NCBI RefSeq assembly: GCF_030253575.1 | Contig: NC_080561.1 | Span: 35,921,564 to 35,985,563 of the forward strand | Reading direction: 5' to 3' | From: Rhododendron vialii | Taxonomy: Eukaryota > Streptophyta > Magnoliopsida > Ericales > Ericaceae | Length of the DNA stretch: 64,000 nt | Position numbers and translations under genes: made by a program | Notes under the pieces: model-generated | Databases searched by the model: none | What the model was told of the DNA's origin: nothing | The model's input: only the letters and a program-made list of their open reading frames with translations | Part shown: piece after piece, positions 23,075-36,000 of the stretch | Layout of the letters: each line of letters begins with the position of its first letter | Position numbering within the stretch: position 1 is the stretch's first letter

Positions 23075-23283
23075 TTAGACTTTCTGAAATAAATACGTAG
23101 TTATCTTGTCTATTTTTGTTTGAAAAATATTCCTAATTTCATTTCAACCTATCAAATGGAATAATAGGGGTAAGTATTTCTCAAAATACCATATTTGAAA
23201 TATTCAAACAAGATTCAAAATTTTGTTCAAAAAGTTTGAAATTTTCGTTCCCCACTTCCCCTCTCCGCAACTGACATCACCAC

Positions 23284-25082
23284 GTGTGTGACGTACAGCG
23301 CAGGGGCGCGTTGGAAAACATCGCGTGGGCATCAAAACACAACCAAATGCAGTCTCTGTCTCTACCACTCCTGTATTTCACAAACTACTCCACTACACAG
23401 CATAGAAGAGAGAGAGAGAGAGACAGAGACAGAAAGAGGAGAGAGAGAGTGACTTGGGGAACTGGGCGCAGAAAGCAGCCAGCAGAAGTCACTCCAAGAC
23501 AGAAGCCTTCCCCAATGCTTGACCAGTCCTCTTCTTCATCCCAAGACTAGGGTTCCTCACTTCTCCTTGAGAAACTCGAAACCCACCTAGCCTAGCTCCA
23601 AAGAAAATCACTGTCTTCACCCCCATTGACTCTGTTCACACCACAAAATCCTCAGGTATGAACCGCCATTGCAGATTCCCATTCCAAACCCCCACAAAAA
23701 AAACCTGGTTTTTTCCTTCCCATCTTCATTTTCCTTCACGGGTTTCTACTCTTCGTCGTAACCGAGTCCATGGATTTCTGGTTCTTCGAGTCACTTGTTT
23801 GGTTTTTTTAATATTTTTTTTCTTGAAAAGCTCCTTTTTTTGTTTTTCACAAAAGTGGGATAGAGTTTTCTTTGGTTTTCATTTATTACACATACGTTTG
23901 TATATATCTAAATACAACCTTCTGTGGTAATTCGTGAATGCTAGTTCTTTGACCAACTGTCCTCTGCTTGATTGGCTCTGTAGATTGAGCGCAGTTTTTG
24001 AGGTCAAAACTACACATTTCACCAGTCTAGTTTTTTAATGGATTTTAGATGATTTTTAAAAATGTCTTCGTATTTTTTATTTTTACGGTGGTAGGTGTGC
24101 AAGTGTAGATGATAAAATAGGCAAGGCCTCTACAAGGAAAATGAGATTTTGGGTACTTTGACCTTGAAATCTTGCAAAAATACATGTTCTTAGGAGTATT
24201 TGCGAGGTAATCATTTGTTAAATTGCGTTTATGAATTTTACTTTATAGGTTTTCCAAGTATAATCGAATCGGTGGGAGTGTGGAAAATATGAGGATAAGG
24301 AGAATCACAAAAGCTCTTCTGGGTTGATTTTTCGGTTTTGCCATTTTCCAGTGTGCATTTTGGTGTAATAGATTTCGGAATCTGCGGCCGGACAAGCAAA
24401 ATACATTGAGAATACAGACTGAAAAACCAGGGTGCCCAAACATGCCCTTAGAAAAGAATGTGGGTTTATTGGTGCTTGATTTGTGAGTGATAATCAATTA
24501 AATGTGGGTTTATTGGTGCTTGATTTTGTGAGTGATAATCAATTAGATTTCATTCCTAGCTTAGGAGTGCATTAATCCCAATTTCATGCTGAATATCAAT
24601 TTTTGATCTTTTTGTAAATAGCGCAATTATTGTCTTTAATCTCCTTATATACTGTTGTTGTGTCAATAATGTTTTTGAGACATAATCTTAAGTACTGGAG
24701 TAAAAGGAAAGGAAAAAGATAAAGTATAAAAGATTGCTTGGATTATGATGCTTACATGTTTCCTTTGATTGCTACTTTCTCTCTCTCTCTCTCGAGTCGG
24801 TTTGGTTGGTGGGAGTGGAGTTAGTTTCTCTGGAGTTTCTTTGAAGGGATCTAACTGTTTGTGTCTTTTGTTTGCTTTGGCTTCACTAATGAATACACAC
24901 TACAGGTTGGATGTCCTTCTTAAACCCATGTTGTTTGTCTGCTCTATATGTAGTATAAGATATGGTTCTTTTTCAACCAAATTATTGTGAACTACTGCAG
25001 GTGTTGTGGGTCAGGTGGGGCTCCGGAGTAGCGTGCTTTTCGTCTGCAGTATTTCAACTTTGAACCAAGAGGAGGTTTAAAT
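23284..25082 (+). promoter_or_regulatory. ICR gene promoter/leader region with 5'-UTR intron
   Basis: A GA-rich leader (23406-23450) and pyrimidine-rich sequence lead to a CTCAG/GTATG donor at 23655/23656. An acceptor at 24999-25000 (CTACTGCAG) is followed by an 82-nt leader segment up to the ATG at 25083. I infer a 5'-UTR intron of about 1.3 kb. No clear TATA box was fixed. A 44-bp direct duplication lies in it at 24457-24545. Confidence 0.5.
24457..24545. repeat. 44-bp direct tandem duplication
   Basis: AATGTGGGTTTATTGGTGCT followed by TGATTTGTGAGTGATAATCA occurs twice back to back, with one extra T in the second copy. It is very recent by identity and lies in the inferred 5'-UTR intron of ICR. 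Confidence 0.9.
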
Positions 25083-28000
25083 ATGCAAACACCAAAAACA
25101 AGGTGTGTTTTCGTGATTTGTCTCGCTTGCTTGAATTTTGGGCATTTGTTCTTCTGGATTTCTATAGCTGCTTGTGAAGCAATTTCTGTGTGATGGAATT
25201 TCAGTTGCTTTATTTCTTAAAAAGATTGGGTGGGCGTCAACTGGTTTACCGTAAATAGGGTAGACACTAAATTTAATCGGAAATAAGCAGTAGCCTTATT
25301 TGGACCCTTTTCTTGCTTCTGGGATTCTTTCGGCTGGTTGAGTTCATTAGTAGATTTTGGACGTTAGCATGTGATGGTTGTCAAGGCTCCGTTCTTACTA
25401 ACTTTTTTGTCTAAAACTTTTTTCGGTATGTATTTCTTTTTACAACTTTTTGTTGAGCTTTTCTTCGTAATTTTATTTGTTGGGATTAATCATTTGTCTT
25501 CGCGAGATGAATCAGAAAAAGTATAAAAATGTGGACCGATGTTGAAATTAGCTTATATAAGACTACAGTTTATAGACCAAAAAAGGGCAGCTTTTTGGTA
25601 TTTTTTTCGTCTTTAGTGAACTTTTTTTTGCTTTTGGTCATAATTATCTTTTTAGAATCCTCTCGTCAAGATGGATAATTCATCCAAAAAATATGACACG
25701 AATCTAACAAAAATTTGAAAAAGGAGAACAAAACACAACGAAAAAGAAAAAAAGTTTACAAGAATGGAGCCTAATGTCAATTTTGTTTACTTCTTTCTTT
25801 GCCCTGAGTCTAACTTGTTACAGGTGATACAGCTAAACAATTTCTGATATGCGCTAGACAAAAACTGAAATTATTGTTTAGAAGAGCTATTTGGACATAG
25901 ATAGGTCTATCTCCTGGGTTTTTTATTATCTGGGATGTGGTATAGGGTCTTCCATCTTAGTCTCTGGTAGATGTTTAAGTCTCTACTGTTGCAGATGAAG
26001 TTTTTAAAACCAGTATTGAGGTCTTTTTTTTTTCTTCGGCAGTACCGAGTGTTATAATGCATTCATCTTGGGGTTAAAACCTTTCTTGTTTTCTATTTAT
26101 ACTTCCACCATGCAACAATTGTGATACTGTAATTATTGTTTCATGCTACTGGAATAGTTGGTATTGCAGTTTTATCGATTTGAGGAACTATTAGAAAACC
26201 AATGGAACTTGTTGAGACAATTCTAAACGATAGTGGTGTTTATGTATTGGTCAAAGCATGATATGCAGATTTAGTGTAACAGAAGAGGAATGGAGAAAGA
26301 GAGACTAGCGATCTTTCAATACTATTACGGCATTACGGGTTGCGGGGTGGTGATGAATGAGGTTCTTTGTGTTGGAGACTGGACGTAGTGATCGTTACTG
26401 ATTAGTCTATCCATCCTTTTGGCATTGTAATATTTGGTCATTGGCCACAAGTACTGGTCGAGTTGAAAAGTTCTTTACTACAAGAATTTCAGCGAGTCCC
26501 TTAAGATTTGGGCTTATTCATGTTGGCTGTTGGCATCCTCTTCCAATCTGGAAGTGACCAACCATTGCTAAAATCATTTTCTATGTTTTTCTTCCATTGT
26601 CTCGTTTCACAACTCCTGATACTTCCATTAGTACTTCACCTGGATTCTGACCTTTTTATGCAAATTTTCTTATGCTGATTTCATTCCTTACTTTCTGGGA
26701 TCAGAACTGGCTCTCTGGAGGTGCCTCAAAGGACATCTCCTGCGACACCTCGAACTGCTCGACAGCTTAAGGCGACGGGATCTGATTCTGACTCAGTCCA
26801 ATCTCCAAATCCCGCAAGCAGGACACCCAAGGACAGAAGTCCTAAAGTTGTTGAACGCAGATCACCCCGAAGTCCTGCTCCTGATCAGGTTAGTAACTAA
26901 CCACTAGGGACATTTCATTTTCAAGGCAGTGGTGATAACCTACAGAATGATTCCTGCTGTTGACAACGTGTCAACGTCATTCCATGTTGTTAAAGCATCC
27001 AACTCCAAACCAATTGGCAAAGAGTGGAGAGGCCGCCCATGCTTATATACTAGTTTTGGAGGAGATAATTAACCGATGTGGGACAAATCCCAACACATGT
27101 TACATGGACTCTGTTGGATTGTGGACGAACTTTTATGTAATGACTTTATCTTTAGTGGACTTTTATTTTAGCTTTTGGTGAGGAGAAATCCACAATTTCA
27201 TTCCTCTCAATGAGAGGAATTAGAAATGTGAAAACTAATAAATCCAATTCGTAAAAGTTTTTCTTTGGTGATCAAATTCATGAAATGTATAAAACAGACA
27301 AAAAATTTATATAATTTTTCTATCAAATGTTTTACTTCTCAATTTCTTGTTGTTGAGGCAAATTGGATTATGAGTATTCATGACAAATGTTTGTGCTCCA
27401 ACCATTGTTATTTGCTATGGCCTATGAGTTAGTGATTTAAAGCTGTTAGCTGGATTTGGCCAATTTGTGTGCTAGATGTTTCTTACTTTCTTTAGCGATT
27501 CCCCAATGCAGCGAGACGGTTTGTTGTCCTTTTAATGGTTTTTGAATCGTACACTGTTGTTGGCGGAACATTGATTGGTATTCAAGTTAATTTAATGTTG
27601 AGTTTTCTGCCTGAACAAAGTGGTGTTTCAAGTTCTGAAGTTCATTGCTGCTTTTGGGTCTCTCTCATTTACTAACTCAGCCTTTTGGATTGCTATCGGA
27701 TTAGTTTGTTTCAAACAGGCAATTGCATTGCAATTTGATGCTTTCTTTTTTTGTGTATTAACTGATATGTCAGTATATATGTACATATATTTGCTACAAT
27801 TTTTAATACCCTGCTCAATTTTTTGCGAGGTCCAGAAGAAACGCCCCAGCAAAGTCTCTGAACTGGAATCTCAGCTTGCTCAGCTCCAGGAGGAACTGAA
27901 GAAGGCAAAGGACCAGCTGAGCTCATCTGAATCCTATAAGAAGCGGGCCGAGGAAGAGGCTGAAGAGGCCAAGAAGCAGTTAGCTGCCACTTCAGCAATG

Positions 28001-29449
28001 CTCAAAGATTCCCAACAACAGTTAATGGAGCTTTCTGATTCCGATGACGCTAGGGTCCAAGAGCTCCGTAAGATCTCCCAAGAACGCGATCGAGCGTGGC
28101 AATCTGAACTCGAGGCTGTCCAGAAACAGCAATCTCTGGATTCTGCTGCATTGGGTTCTGCAATGGGTGAGATTCAGAAGCTCAAGATGCAGTTAGAAAG
28201 GCTGGCTGAATCTGAAGCTGCTCAGGCTAAGTATGCAGAATCGACACATGCTGAGATACAGAACGTAAGGCTTGAGCTCGAAGAAACTCTCTCCCTGGTT
28301 GAGCACTTGAAAACCCAGCTCAGTGATTGCAAAGAATCTGAAACTCGGGCCTTAGCATTTGTCAGTGAAACTCAAATGAAGTTGGAAAGGGCGAAGGAAA
28401 CGGAGAAGATGCTCAGATCCGAAGGTCTTAATGCCATGGAAGCTTGCAAATTGATGGCTGTGGAATTGGAGCAGTCCAAAGATAGAGGAAATATATTGGA
28501 GGAACACGTTGGCAAACTACAGGCCAATCGTGCTCTAGCAGATGGAGAACATGAGGATTCAGGGCAACTGAAAGAAGAGCTTAATAAACTGAAATTTGAA
28601 GTGGCTCAATTAAAATCTGCTTTGGATGCAGCCGAGAGCAGGTACCAGGAGGAGTACATTCAAAGCACGTTAGAGATTAGAAGTGCTTATGAACTAGCAG
28701 AGCACACAAAATTGGAGGCATCTCAAAAAGAGGCTGAATTGGACTCGAAGTTGATGAAGGCAACCAAAGAGATTGAAGAGTTGAAGGCTGATTTAGTGGC
28801 CAAAGATACTAAATTGCAGAGTATTTTAAAGGAGAATGAAGGACTGAGTGGAGAGATTGAGAAAAATATGTGGGGCGAAAGTGAGTCTCAGTTGGAAATG
28901 GAGAAGAAGAAGTTTGAGGTGGGTTTGGCTGATTTAAAGGCAAGTTTGTTGGATAAAGAAAACGAACTACAAAGCATAAAGGAGGAAAATGAGTTGATGA
29001 AGTTTGAAATTAGGAAGAGGGAGGTGGAGAGTAATGAAGCGAAAGACGAGGCCCTTGCTTTAGCAGAATCAGCTAAGGCTGCAGAGAGAGAGGCTCTAAT
29101 GAAACTAGGGTTTTTAACAGAAGAAGCTGATAAAAGTAGCAGAAAAGCCGCCCGCGTGACTGAACAGTTGGACGCATCACAGGCGGCAAATGCCGAGATG
29201 GAGGCAGAGCTGAGGAGGTTGAAGGTGCAGTCGGATCAGTGGAGGAAGGCAGCAGAGGCGGCTGCCGCTATGCTATCGACTGGGAATAATAATGGGAAGT
29301 ATGTGGAGAGAACTGGATCTCTTGACTACCATACTATCGGTGGGAAACTTGGATCGCCATTTTCGGAAGATTTGGATGATGAATCGCCAAAGAAGAAAAA
29401 CGGTGGCATGTTCAAGAAGATTGGTGTGATGTTGAAGGGCCAGAAGTAA
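25083..29449 (+). CDS. ICR: interactor of constitutive active ROPs (ICR/RIP), coiled-coil ROP effector
   Basis: Three coding exons, 25083-25102, 26705-26888 and 27836-29449, join with GT-AG introns into 605 aa. The N-terminus [20 protein letters not shown] then TPRTARQLK is the family signature. From about residue 70 to 560 the protein is one long coiled coil rich in E, K, Q, L and [15 protein letters not shown] motif lies at about 536-548; in ICR proteins this region is reported to matter for ROP binding. The end is lysine-rich ([20 protein letters not shown]) and could associate with membrane. ICRs link activated ROP GTPases at the plasma membrane to the exocyst and microtubules during polar growth. 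The length fits the long ICR2/ICR3-type members (about 580-610 aa). The open frame starting at 27620 is an intron read-through and not the real start. A poly(A) signal AATAAA lies at 29568, and a GTGAGT...ACAG pair suggests a 3'-UTR intron. Confidence 0.95.
25385..25771. mobile_element. inverted-repeat MITE in ICR intron
   Basis: GGCTCCGTTCTTACTAACTT at the left and AGTTTACAAGAATGGAGCC at the right are inverted termini. It is of the same GGCYCCRTTC group as 22837 and 30730. It lies in the intron between coding exons 1 and 2 and has not altered the splice sites. Confidence 0.6.
26970..27115. mobile_element. LTR-like remnant in ICR intron
   Basis: CAACTCCAAACCAATTGGCA, then GTGGAGAGGCCGCCC, and AACCGATGTGGGACAAATCC then CAACAC form the typical promoter-side sequence of short plant LTRs. 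No partner LTR or target duplication was seen, so this is a fragment only. Confidence 0.4.
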
Positions 29450-30729
29450 TCGCGTTGTCTGGCAGGTTGGAATTGTTTTATTTGTCCTTTCGGTTGTGTT
29501 CGTAATTCAGGACAACGGTTGGAGGCATTTATGGAGGGAAAAGGAAAAGTGAAGGAAACCAAAAGACAATAAAGCGAAGAAGGTGAGTTATCTTTTGGTT
29601 TCCCATCACAGGCCCTTCCCCCTGAAAGTCCTCCACAAACCCTTGATCCAAACTTGACTTATGTGTCTTGTTCATGTCAATTGACGCATAAATTTGTTTC
29701 ATAACAGGTATTTGGAGGCTGTGGGACTGGAGGAGATTTTCTGGGAAACACTCTTTTGCAGAGTCTGTATACTGGTTTATATCTGGAAATGTGTGGACTC
29801 CTGTTGTTTTCTCTCCTGCCTTAAGTAGCTGATTTTGAGTATTCTACTCCGCCTTTTTTTTTTTTTTTTTTCCGTATTATGACTGTATGTTTAAGGCAAT
29901 GTAGTTATTGTGGGGAATTATCCAATGCGAGATTGGAGAATTGAAACTGCTGCGTTAAGATTTCAGGAACGTTGCGTTGCGATACCATTCTCAACATCTC
30001 CTGTTTTTCTCCCAATGAATAAAACCTGGTATGAAAACTTTATTGCCTCTGGGGAGTATCCTTCTTCCCAAAATGTTCTTGATACTGTTGTGTTAGCACT
30101 GTGATGGGAAACTTTCTGCTAGCGTTTTTGAAATGTCTTTTGAGGATTATTCAAAAACAGAGTTTAATCTTCTACATTTTCACTGGTAACTGAGTGTTCG
30201 TGTGTGTGTACGTGTGATCATCGCTTGATTTAAACCGTGTGCCCTTTGCGATTTGTTTGTGTCCTGCGGCCTGCCCTCTCTGGTTCATGCGCAATCTGAA
30301 ATTCTTCTGGCATTTTATCTATAACGGTTAACATGTGAGCCTACTTATCCTTAGTTTGTTTGCGAATGTAAAGCATCAACACCTTCTAGCTCCAACAAGC
30401 GTGGATGTTTTATCCGTAACAGTCGACATGTGAGCCCACTATCTATTTTCTGATGTACCAGAAAAAATGGAACGAAATGGGCATGATATCAAACTTTTTC
30501 TATTAACTTTTTACGGTCAAAATTATTATGAAACATCTTAAAATTGAATAATTGATTAATATTAAAGGAAAGAGGGAGTACTTGTCCCCTTTCCAAAGCT
30601 CTAATTATTTGTTTAATAACCCAATCAAAAGATTTCTACCAAATAATGAACACCTAAAAATAATCTAAATGATATTATCTAGAGAAAATGAAACACAATG
30701 TAGTGAAAATAAAAAATAGAGGCATCTTA
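29450..30729 (+). other. ICR 3' region and downstream spacer
   Basis: An AATAAA at 29568 and a possible 3'-UTR intron (donor AAGGTGAGTT near 29580, acceptor AACAG near 29707) suggest a longer 3' UTR. A repeated pair, TATCTATAACGGTTAACATG (about 30317) and TATCCGTAACAGTCGACATG (about 30410), each followed by TGAGCCYAC, is an old duplication. A GAGGGAGTAC end near 30575 may be half of a decayed MITE. Confidence 0.4.
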
Positions 30730-31061
30730 GGCCCCATTCTTCTTAAAATTTATGTTACTTTTGGTATTTTTCTTCATATTTTTTTGAAATTTTATTAGAT
30801 TTACGTTATATATTTGGATTAATCATCTGTCTCAATAAAATGAGTCTAAAAGTAAAAAATTATGACCAAAAGCAAAAAAAAAAAATTGTACCTTGAAGAT
30901 GAATTTTTTTAACTTTTTTCAACTTCGTTCCACATATTTATGCTTTTATGATTCCCCATCGGCACAAATGCTTAATTCCAAAATTACGACAAAAAATGAA
31001 ACAAGAAATTACAAAAGGTGAAAAATACTGAGTACCAAATAAAAAATATTAAATAGGGCCT
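30730..31061. mobile_element. Harbinger-like MITE, GGCCCCATTCTT end
   Basis: Left end GGCCCCATTCTTCTTAAAAT, right end ATTAAATAGGGCC in inverse. The left flank is TTA and the right flank TAG, so the target copy is imperfect. The AT-rich interior has complementary TTTTTGC/GCAAAAA tracts. Confidence 0.5.
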
Positions 31062-31069
31062 AGGCTTCA

Positions 31070-31560
31070 AATGAGAAGTTTTGGGCTGGGCCGCTTCAAC
31101 TCACCTTCGTCCCTCGTCTTTCGATCCATCTCCCTCGCCCCCGGCCCAAATAAAATACCCGATTACCACCACTGCCATCGCTTCGGAGTGCAATTTTGTT
31201 CACTCTCCTTAAAATATGGTGAACATTGTCCTCCCTCTTTAAAAGATGGTGAACATTGTCATCCCTCTTATTAGTTGAAATAGTGCAGATACCACCCGTA
31301 CAATACACTTTTTGGTAAGTATGACATTACTTTGTGGTGTGATACACATCATTTCAACCAATAAGAATGAAAGTAATATTTACCCTCTTAAGTGGAAGGT
31401 GAACAAAACTCAACTCCATCGCTTCGTTATGGGTTTTTAGGGCTTTGTTTTGGGGCAATTGGGAACTAGGGTTTTACAATGCTCGAGTTTGGCGCCATCT
31501 ATTCTAATATCTAAAAATGGAGCAACTTTTGGTGTATACTATTGTGTTTCTAAGGCTGGT
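31070..31560 (+). repeat. duplicated promoter-like segment (pair with 53290-53470 inverted)
   Basis: GGGCTGGGCCGCTTCAACTC then ACC, TTTCGATCCATCTCCCTCG, CGGCCCAAATAAAA, TAGGGCTTTG, TTTTGGGGCAATTGGGA and ACTAGGGTTTTACA recur in the same order, inverted, at 53290-53470. The mix of GGGCC site-II-like and TAGGGTTT telo-like motifs is typical of plant housekeeping promoters and leaders. This copy is split by the MITE at 31186-31415; the other is not. Confidence 0.8.
31186..31415. mobile_element. Mutator-like MITE
   Basis: Termini GAGTGCAATTTTGTTCAC and GTGAACAAAACTCAACT are inverted. The insertion is flanked by CCATCGCTTCG on both sides (31175-31185 and 31416-31426), and the inverted sister segment at 53.3-53.5 kb lacks the insert. 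The interior has a 28-bp imperfect tandem unit (TGGTGAACATTGTC twice). Confidence 0.75.
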
Positions 31561-32296
31561 TCACATTTTGGTCTTCCCAAAATGCCACACAAACTAAACA
31601 AAATTTACAATTGTACTTCACCTCTACACCCAATAATTGTACGGGTAAAAAGGGTAAATTAAATAATTCATTTTTTAATTTTCCTGTTTTTTTCCCTTGA
31701 GTATAGCCTCTACAATTTATAAAAAAAAAAAAAAGGGATTGTTTTTACTCCGCATTTATGAATACTAGAGGCTGAGCCACACGTGATGCATGTGGATTTG
31801 GACAAAATTCGGGAAAATTAGATCAAACTATAAACGAGAAGCTATGGTCAAAATCCGACTTGTTTGTTTTTAAATTAATTTTTTTTTTCGGAAAAAGAAG
31901 AAAAAAAAGTTAGCTTAAAATCTCCGTCCAGCTTTGTTAATGAAATGAAAATGCTAGTCTGTCATTATGGGTAAAATGTGAGGTGAAACGAGTCCCACTC
32001 TGTTACAATGTAGAAACTTTTTATCCAATTCAAAATCAATTGGCAATTGGTGGAGAGGTCTCAAATATTATTAAGTGATCATCTATTTCACTCCCAAGCA
32101 ACGTGGGACTCTATTTCCTTGACATGTTGGGTCTCATTTTGTGTTAGATAGATGAGGTTAGGCATGAGAGGATCCACGCTTGTGAGAGTTAGGTTGTAGC
32201 AATTGAAAGTAGATGGTGGAACATGACACTTACTATAAATTGTGAGGGCAGAAAGTGTAGTTTTGCTACTTTAGGTCGTTCCTCCACCACCGGGGA

Positions 32297-32636
32297 TATA
32301 AATAGTGCGATGCTATTCGCAACCCTCTATTTACTCCCATAGCCCGTTAAAAATTTTCAATTATACTCGACAGTTAGTTATTGAAATTGAGATATATTTT
32401 CAGCAACCAATTACCGAAATATAATATTTTTTTCAACAGATGTTTACCGAAAATGCATGTTCGGCAGTTGTTTACCGAAAGTTGAACATATTTTCGACAT
32501 GTAGTTACCGAAATATAATTTTGTTTTCAACAACAATTTATCGAAATGTTATTTATGATTTTCAACAACCATTTACCGAAATTTTGTGGGTTACGGAAGA
32601 AAATAAAGGGCTGCGAATAGCGGCACCCTATAAATA
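32297..32636 (+). promoter_or_regulatory. duplicated TATA box of the 68-aa gene
   Basis: TATAAATA occurs at 32297-32304 and again at 32629-32636 as the target duplication of the MITE between them. Copy B has a single TATAAATAAGAAG at the corresponding site. The proximal copy is the likely active TATA box for transcription into the leader starting around 32660. Confidence 0.6.
32305..32628. mobile_element. hAT-like MITE inserted at a TATA box
   Basis: Inverted ends GTGCGATGCTATTCGCAACC and GGGCTGCGAATAGCGGCACCC are flanked by TATAAATA on both sides; 8 bp fits hAT. The interior consists largely of about seven imperfect 30-bp units with the core TTTTCAACAACCATTTACCGAAA (variants such as CAGATGTTTACCGAAA and CATGTAGTTACCGAAA). 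No coding capacity. Confidence 0.75.
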
Positions 32637-33013
32637 AGAAGATAAGATTTCTAGGGCACGAAAGGAGGAGAGAAACAGAAAATCTGCGTTTTCAATTCAG
32701 AGTTGGGTACGTAAATGGGAATCCTCCCGCTTCTCTGTCGTCGTCGTCGTTTTCTTGTTGTACATGTTCTATATTTGATTATTTTGTATTTTGTTATTCT
32801 TGTTTCTCAATTACTATTTACTCCGCTTTGTTCGTAACTTTTATTTTCGGCACAGTTTTTAATAAATTCCGCTCTCTATATCTCTTCACTCATTACCATT
32901 CAACTCTCAAAAATAACTTTCTAAAACCTCAACCAAAAAAAGTGATTATCTTTAATCTATCTTCTTTCTGTTTTGAAAATCGGCACGTCGTTTGCAGGCA
33001 AGATTCGGAAGGC

Positions 33014-36000
33014 ATGTTTCGTTCGCTGCTAAACCGTAGTAAGTTTCTATTTCTATGTATTTTCTTGTGAAATTGTCGATGTTTTATTCGTCGACAAATA
33101 GTATTATAGCGAATTGTAATTACTTTTTCTTTGGTTATTTTTACAGTGAATGCTATTCCAACACCCACACTCGTCAGATTTTGTATTGGGTTTTTGATCG
33201 CCGATACAGTTATCCGTGTGTAAGTATTGTGTTTAACATTCCTCCTCAAAATATTGAAAGATCTGATGCCTATTTTGTTGATGCTAACATTTTGTTTGTA
33301 TACATTTTTTAGAAATTTGATTAATTTTGTTTGTATAGATTTGTGGAACTTGATGGAGTAAACATTTGGATGGAGGGATTTCATGAGAAAAGAAATTTGG
33401 ATAGAGTATTTTGGTGAGAAATGGAGAGAAACATAAAAAAAAATGAAAATTTTTAATTGGTTCTTCCTTTTTCTTGCCCAATCTCACCAAAAATGGTGAG
33501 ATTTGGTGCGAAGGGGCTCACCTTTCTTATATCATCCTTTCTTACCATCCGTATGGAATATGTTCCTCGGATTAGGGACATCCATTCCACCTAAAAAGTA
33601 TAAAAAAGAAATTTTTTAATTTGTGCTTCCCTTTCTCACCCAATCTCACCAATAATGGTGAGATTTAGTGCGAATGGGCTCCCCTTTGTTATCTCATCTT
33701 TTCTTACCAACCAAAGCGGCTGAGTTTTAGGCCAAAGTACGGAATATTTTCCTCGGATTAGGGACATCTATTCCACCCATATGTTTTCCAATATCATGCT
33801 AATGTATACTGAGTGACAACTGACTGAAAATTTCGTAGGCTTAATGAAGGATGTGTGTAATGTATCCATAAGCCCACAACATGTTTTCCAATTTTCGTAT
33901 ATAACCAAAATTCTGTAATAATTTACTTTTAACTCCATTGAATTTTTTTTTTGGGGTACACCAAAATTGAAGAGCTGAAAGTAATTAGAATCGGAAGAAA
34001 GCCGAAGAAAAGAGTTAGAACTGGTAATAAAAGCAGTGGGGAGGAAGGCCAAATAGAATGACAATTGAGCTGGAAACTGAAGGGGAAGAAAATAAATTGG
34101 GTTATGGTTTCCAGAAATTTTTAAGTTACTAATAAAGAGAGTGGGTTTTATGATACTAGATGATGTCTATTCTTGTTATGTTCAATACTTTTTGGCAAAT
34201 CTTTTTTATTGTTGGGAAGCTGTTTCTGCTGTGAATCTTGAGGCTGGCTCATGTGTTAAGTTCTCAAAATAACCCATGGTTTTAACTGGTCACATATCAC
34301 TTTTAGGATAATTCCATCAATTGATATAGCAGTTGCCTTTTAACCCCACTTGCACGTTTTGCGGGCTTCAGTTACATGCTGGTTCCGTTGGATCCATCTA
34401 CATGAAGCTAAATTATCACATGTGAGAGCAATGGAGGGTGGAGTTTGTTTTCTGACTTGCCTTCCTCTTCTCCTCACATTAATTTTGGTGGAGAATTTAT
34501 AATATAAGTGTATTATTATTATTATTAATTTTTTTGTGCTCTTCTTTGGTATGGCTCTGGTTTTGAGATGTATACAAAATTATTTGGAATAAAATAACGC
34601 TAGTTCCTATGGTTGGCGGGAATCGGGGAATTTCTTGACTTTTGAATTTTAAATTGGTTATATTGTGTTATGTTGAACCCTGTATCAAACGCTTGGTGAA
34701 AACTATCTCATATTGTTGAAATTCTTTTAACAGGGTGAATTCTAAGTTCATACATGACCAGTATGGCACACTTGACCTCCAAAGGTAAAAAATTTGCCCT
34801 TTTTCATTTCGTATGATTCAAACATATCGGTTCTTGAAATTGGCATCAAATATGTTAGGCCATGGGGCCATAGTCTAAATGTGTCTTCATGTAGTTGTGC
34901 GGTAATTTCTCTTTGGTTTCTTAGGTGTTCTGACTAAATTTTGAGGTATTTTGTTTGAGATGAAATGGTCCCATCTAGCTCATGCTTCACATTCGTATTT
35001 ATCTTGAGATGAAATGGTCTAGCTCCGCCCAACATGAATTTGGAACTCAATTCACTTCCGCTTGATTGATTACATGCTAAATGATCTCCAAGCTAATGAC
35101 ATTAGTTTTTCTAATTGAGCTTTTCAGCTGAAATAAAATGTTCTAGATAATGCTTTGGCATATTGCAATTGTAGCAAGTATTGTTTGGTATGTCTGCAAA
35201 CTACTTTTCGTGACTATCCTTAGTCTTGCGGGTAGGGCTGTAAACGAACCGAATCGAGCCGAACCCTCTTAAGTTTGGCTCGGGTTCGTTAAGGTACTAG
35301 ACTGGCTCGAGTTCGATTCGAGCCTGAACAACTTGGCTTGATTCGGCTCGTTAAAATTTTTCGAGGCTCGGGTTCGTACAGGTACTAGTCTCGCTCGAGT
35401 TCGGCTCGGGTTCGATTTGAACATGAACATCTTGGCTCGAGTTTGACTCGTTAAACTCAAACGAATCGAGCCGAGCCGAATCTAAGCTCGAATTGAGCTT
35501 GTCAAGACTCGGGTTTGGTTTGGTTCAGTTCATTAAACTCAAGCGAACCCAAATTCTCTAATTGATCGTATAGAATTTGGAAGAAAAATAAGCATTGAAT
35601 TATATATACAACCTTAAAATTTTTTATATTTACAAATAGACCCCTATTGAATTATTAATTAAATTTAAGTATAGGTTTCGCGAGCCTAACCGAGCCGAAT
35701 ACCGTTAGGCTCAGATTCAGTTCATTTACGGAACGAGCCTAGAATTGAGGTTCAGGTTCCGTTCATTTAGCAGACGAATCAAACTCGAACGAGCTCTTGC
35801 CGAACCGAGCCTCGAACAATTCGCGAATGGCTCAGTTCATTTATAGCCCTACTTGCGGGTTTGACCTCCATTGGAATGCATAATCCCCTTAAAAGCCATG
35901 ATGTCATGATTCACGTGGGAATTAAACATCGAATTCATAATCTTCTGTGGACACTTTTTGTAATGTTTTGTCCCGATGGTGAATTCCCTAGCTTGGTTGA

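Noticed and set aside
27620-29449. 609-codon open frame taken as the full ICR protein
   Set aside because: The first 72 codons are intron read-through (hydrophobic, no family match). The true N-terminus is in exons at 25083 and 26705, and the coding part of this block starts at 27836.
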